NCBI GenBank assembly: GCA_910584695.1
Contig: CAJUBR010000097.1
Location: 1-7,829, forward strand
Origin: an uncultured Lachnospiraceae bacterium
GTDB lineage: Bacteria > Bacillota > Clostridia > Lachnospirales > Lachnospiraceae
Direction: 5' to 3'
DNA length: 7,829 nucleotides
Position numbers and translations under genes: made by a program. Positions 6,686 to 7,829 of the stretch are shown piece by piece. Position 1 is the stretch's first letter; each line of letters begins with the position of its first letter. Under the pieces are notes generated by a model. That model saw nothing but the letters and a program-made list of their open reading frames with translations, made no database searches and was not told the DNA's origin.

Positions 6686-6800
6686 AAAAAAAGTTTAACA
6701 TATCTATATTCAACGTTTTTCCAAAACGGTGGATGCGGGTGAGTAGTGTGACGTCATCTTTTCCATCCCACCATTCCTTAATAAATGCTATTTTATCTCT
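6686..6800 (-). pseudogene. Decayed fragment of an AAA-ATPase-like (RPRRFGKT-type) gene
   Basis: One minus-strand frame reads RDKIAFIKEWWDGKDDVT (from about 6800 to 6747), then LLTRIHRFGKTLNIDML (6746-6696), and meets a TGA at 6686-6684. This resembles the N-terminal part of the AAA-ATPase-like family (PF09820, often fused to a DUF1703/PD-(D/E)XK domain). From memory, members typically read YVDKT-x-FIKEWWDxKDDVTLITRPRRFGKTLNM, with RFGK as the nucleotide-binding loop. Here the expected RPRRFGKT has become RIHRFGKT, there is no start codon or ribosome binding site, and the frame ends after about 38 codons at a run of seven T. The remaining several hundred codons are absent. It is too short and damaged to be functional. 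Its upstream end runs into the stop region of the methyltransferase gene in a different frame. Family assignment is from remembered motifs, not a search. Confidence 0.6.
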
Positions 6801-7563
6801 CAAAAATATAATAATACTGGGAAGTCTCTTTTCTATTATTCAGACTATCTTCAGAAAATAAAAAGCCTTCTTGTTTTAATGTAAATTTCTTCCTTAACAG
6901 ACATTGTTCAAATACCTTCATCAATTCCTTACCTGTTCTATATATTGCGTTATAATGATCAGTTAATTCTTCTGAAAAAAACTCTTTTAATGTCAGACGT
7001 TCCTCTAACCCAATAGGCTCTCTAATACAAATAATCGCATGATTTTCGCAACATCTTTCAATTTGTTCAAGTGTATCTATCATATCATCATCATTTAAGT
7101 ATATGAGGATCCCTATTAATAGAATTCTATTGTATTTTCCCTTTTTATTCCTGTCTAAAATTTTTTCAACTTCATTTGCTCTTCCAACTAAAAAGTCTCT
7201 ATTTTTTAATTCAGTCCTGTTTTTCGCAATTTGAATCAAATCTGGACTAAAATCAATTCCACAATACTCACAAATTTCTTTCTGAATTGCATCAGACCAC
7301 CTACCAATTCCACAAGCTACATCTAATACTTTTGATTTACTATCAAGCTGAAGTATTGGTAAAAGTTTTTCTACTTCTCTTTTATTCCTACTCTCCACCA
7401 AATCAGGATTATTATCCTGATACATCGTTACAGAATATGGATTTTTTTCACTATATCTTTCTGCTCTCCTTTCGAAAAAATCTAGAGTCTTTTCATAATT
7501 AATATTTTCGATTTTATTTTTTATCCTTCTCTCTTCTCCCTTGCTTTTATCTATAACTTCCAT
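6793..7563 (-). CDS. Class I SAM-dependent methyltransferase
   Basis: The 256-aa product has a charged N-terminus (about 1-25) and then a Rossmann methyltransferase domain. Motif I is VLDVACGIGRW (79-89), the acidic ribose-binding loop is GIDFSPDLI (102-110, D104), and an NRILLIGILIYL strand (145-156) fits motif IV. The substrate is not evident. The preceding gene looks like a nucleotidyltransferase, so I infer modification of an activated sugar, alditol or phospho-headgroup for a surface polysaccharide, or possibly phosphonate or other small-molecule tailoring. I start at ATG 7563 because AAGGAG (7575-7570) lies 6 bases upstream; the longer start at 7584 (MNNKELD...) would contain that site within its codons. 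The gene is visibly AT-richer than the chaperone operon: two 60-base rows counted by hand gave 27-28% GC, against 43% for a dnaK row. This fits horizontal acquisition. Confidence 0.85.
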   Translation of the reverse strand: MEVIDKSKGEERRIKNKIENINYEKTLDFFERRAERYSEKNPYSVTMYQDNNPDLVESRNKREVEKLLPILQLDSKSKVLDVACGIGRWSDAIQKEICEYCGIDFSPDLIQIAKNRTELKNRDFLVGRANEVEKILDRNKKGKYNRILLIGILIYLNDDDMIDTLEQIERCCENHAIICIREPIGLEERLTLKEFFSEELTDHYNAIYRTGKELMKVFEQCLLRKKFTLKQEGFLFSEDSLNNRKETSQYYYIFER

Positions 7564-7569
7564 ATCCAA

Positions 7570-7575
7570 CTCCTT
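7570..7575 (-). promoter_or_regulatory. Ribosome binding site deciding the methyltransferase start
   Basis: AAGGAG on the minus strand, 6 bases before ATG 7563. The in-frame ATG at 7584 has only an AGAGGA about 16 bases away, so 7563 is preferred. Confidence 0.65.
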
Positions 7576-7622
7576 ATTGTTCATTTTGCCAAACCCACTT
7601 TTCCTCTTAATCTTTTATATTT

Positions 7623-7829
7623 TCATCCGACACTAAAATTATTTTTTACCCATTCCACTGCTCGTTCATAGTCATTAATTGTATCAATTTCTCTAGTTCT
7701 TAATTCCATAAATCTCATTGGAAGATATGGTTCAAGTAGTTGAAATACATGCCCCGTTCCATTTTGAATTTTCCTACTCTTCATCTGTGTAATTCCATTC
7801 CATTCATAAGTCCCAATATTTTTTGAAAA
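7623..7829 (-). CDS. Probable nucleotidyltransferase, C-terminal end (partial)
   Basis: An open frame enters from the right edge and ends at TGA 7625-7623, giving the last 68 residues of a protein whose start is outside the window. Visible segments are YEWNGITQMKSRKIQNG (8-24), HVFQLLEPYLPMRF (27-40) and ELRTREIDTINDYERAVEW (42-60). The REIDTINDYERAVEWV pattern near the C-terminus is typical of sugar-phosphate, choline-phosphate or phosphonate nucleotidyltransferases (LicC/PntC/GlmU-like NTP_transferase fold), where a late Glu/Asp-rich IDT motif precedes the last helix. The substrate cannot be told from this end. It lies 59 bases before the methyltransferase on the same strand and is probably in one operon with it; both share low GC. 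The catalytic N-terminal half is not visible. Confidence 0.65.
   Translation of the reverse strand, partial: FSKNIGTYEWNGITQMKSRKIQNGTGHVFQLLEPYLPMRFMELRTREIDTINDYERAVEWVKNNFSVG

Noticed and set aside
6553..6700. Promoter candidates for the zinc-ribbon gene, such as TTGATA-17-TACCTT (6687-6659).
   Set aside because: The -10 matches are poor and several equally weak options exist; none can be supported.
6714..6728. Inverted repeat CGTTTT-TCC-AAAACG.
   Set aside because: Six base pairs inside the pseudogene coding remnant, explained by the RFGKT codons, with no U-run after it.
7287..7502. Plus-strand open frame opposite the methyltransferase.
   Set aside because: Antisense to the SAM-binding motif region, no ribosome binding site and no recognisable family features.

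Overview
The window looks like a Lachnospiraceae-type Clostridia chromosome (inferred from the Firmicutes heat-shock gene order, a Firmicutes-type DnaK without the Gram-negative insertion, strong AGGAGG-like ribosome binding sites and moderate to low GC). Every supportable gene is on the minus strand, so the biological reading order runs from the right edge (7829) to the left edge (1).

Region 1, 7829-6553, is AT-rich and accessory in character. It holds the C-terminal end of a probable nucleotidyltransferase cut by the window edge, then a class I SAM-dependent methyltransferase, then an intergenic stretch containing a previously unlisted, decayed fragment of an AAA-ATPase-like (RPRRFGKT-type) gene. 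The methyltransferase stop codon abuts this fragment, which suggests an insertion or replacement boundary.

Region 2, 6552-5968, holds a small uncharacterised two-helix membrane protein with a C-terminal zinc ribbon and an intrinsic terminator. After that comes the AT-rich upstream region and promoter of the heat-shock operon. Part of the terminator can pair with two other downstream segments.

Region 3, 5967-1134, is the class I heat-shock operon hrcA-grpE-dnaK-dnaJ. A perfect CIRCE operator lies between an extended -10 promoter and the hrcA ribosome binding site. HrcA represses at CIRCE; DnaK, with its co-chaperone DnaJ and nucleotide exchange factor GrpE, refolds client proteins. The operon appears to end in a hairpin just after dnaJ.

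Region 4, 1133-1, holds prmA (ribosomal protein L11 methyltransferase). It appears to have its own near-consensus sigma-A promoter right after the dnaJ hairpin, so it can be expressed apart from heat-shock control. The -35 box of this promoter contains the TTG that would be the start of the longest open frame, so the real start is 35 codons further in. No CRISPR array, tRNA, rRNA or complete insertion sequence was seen. The possible novelties are the pseudogene remnant at the accessory/core junction, the alternative pairing around the terminator before hrcA, and the uncharacterised zinc-ribbon membrane protein.
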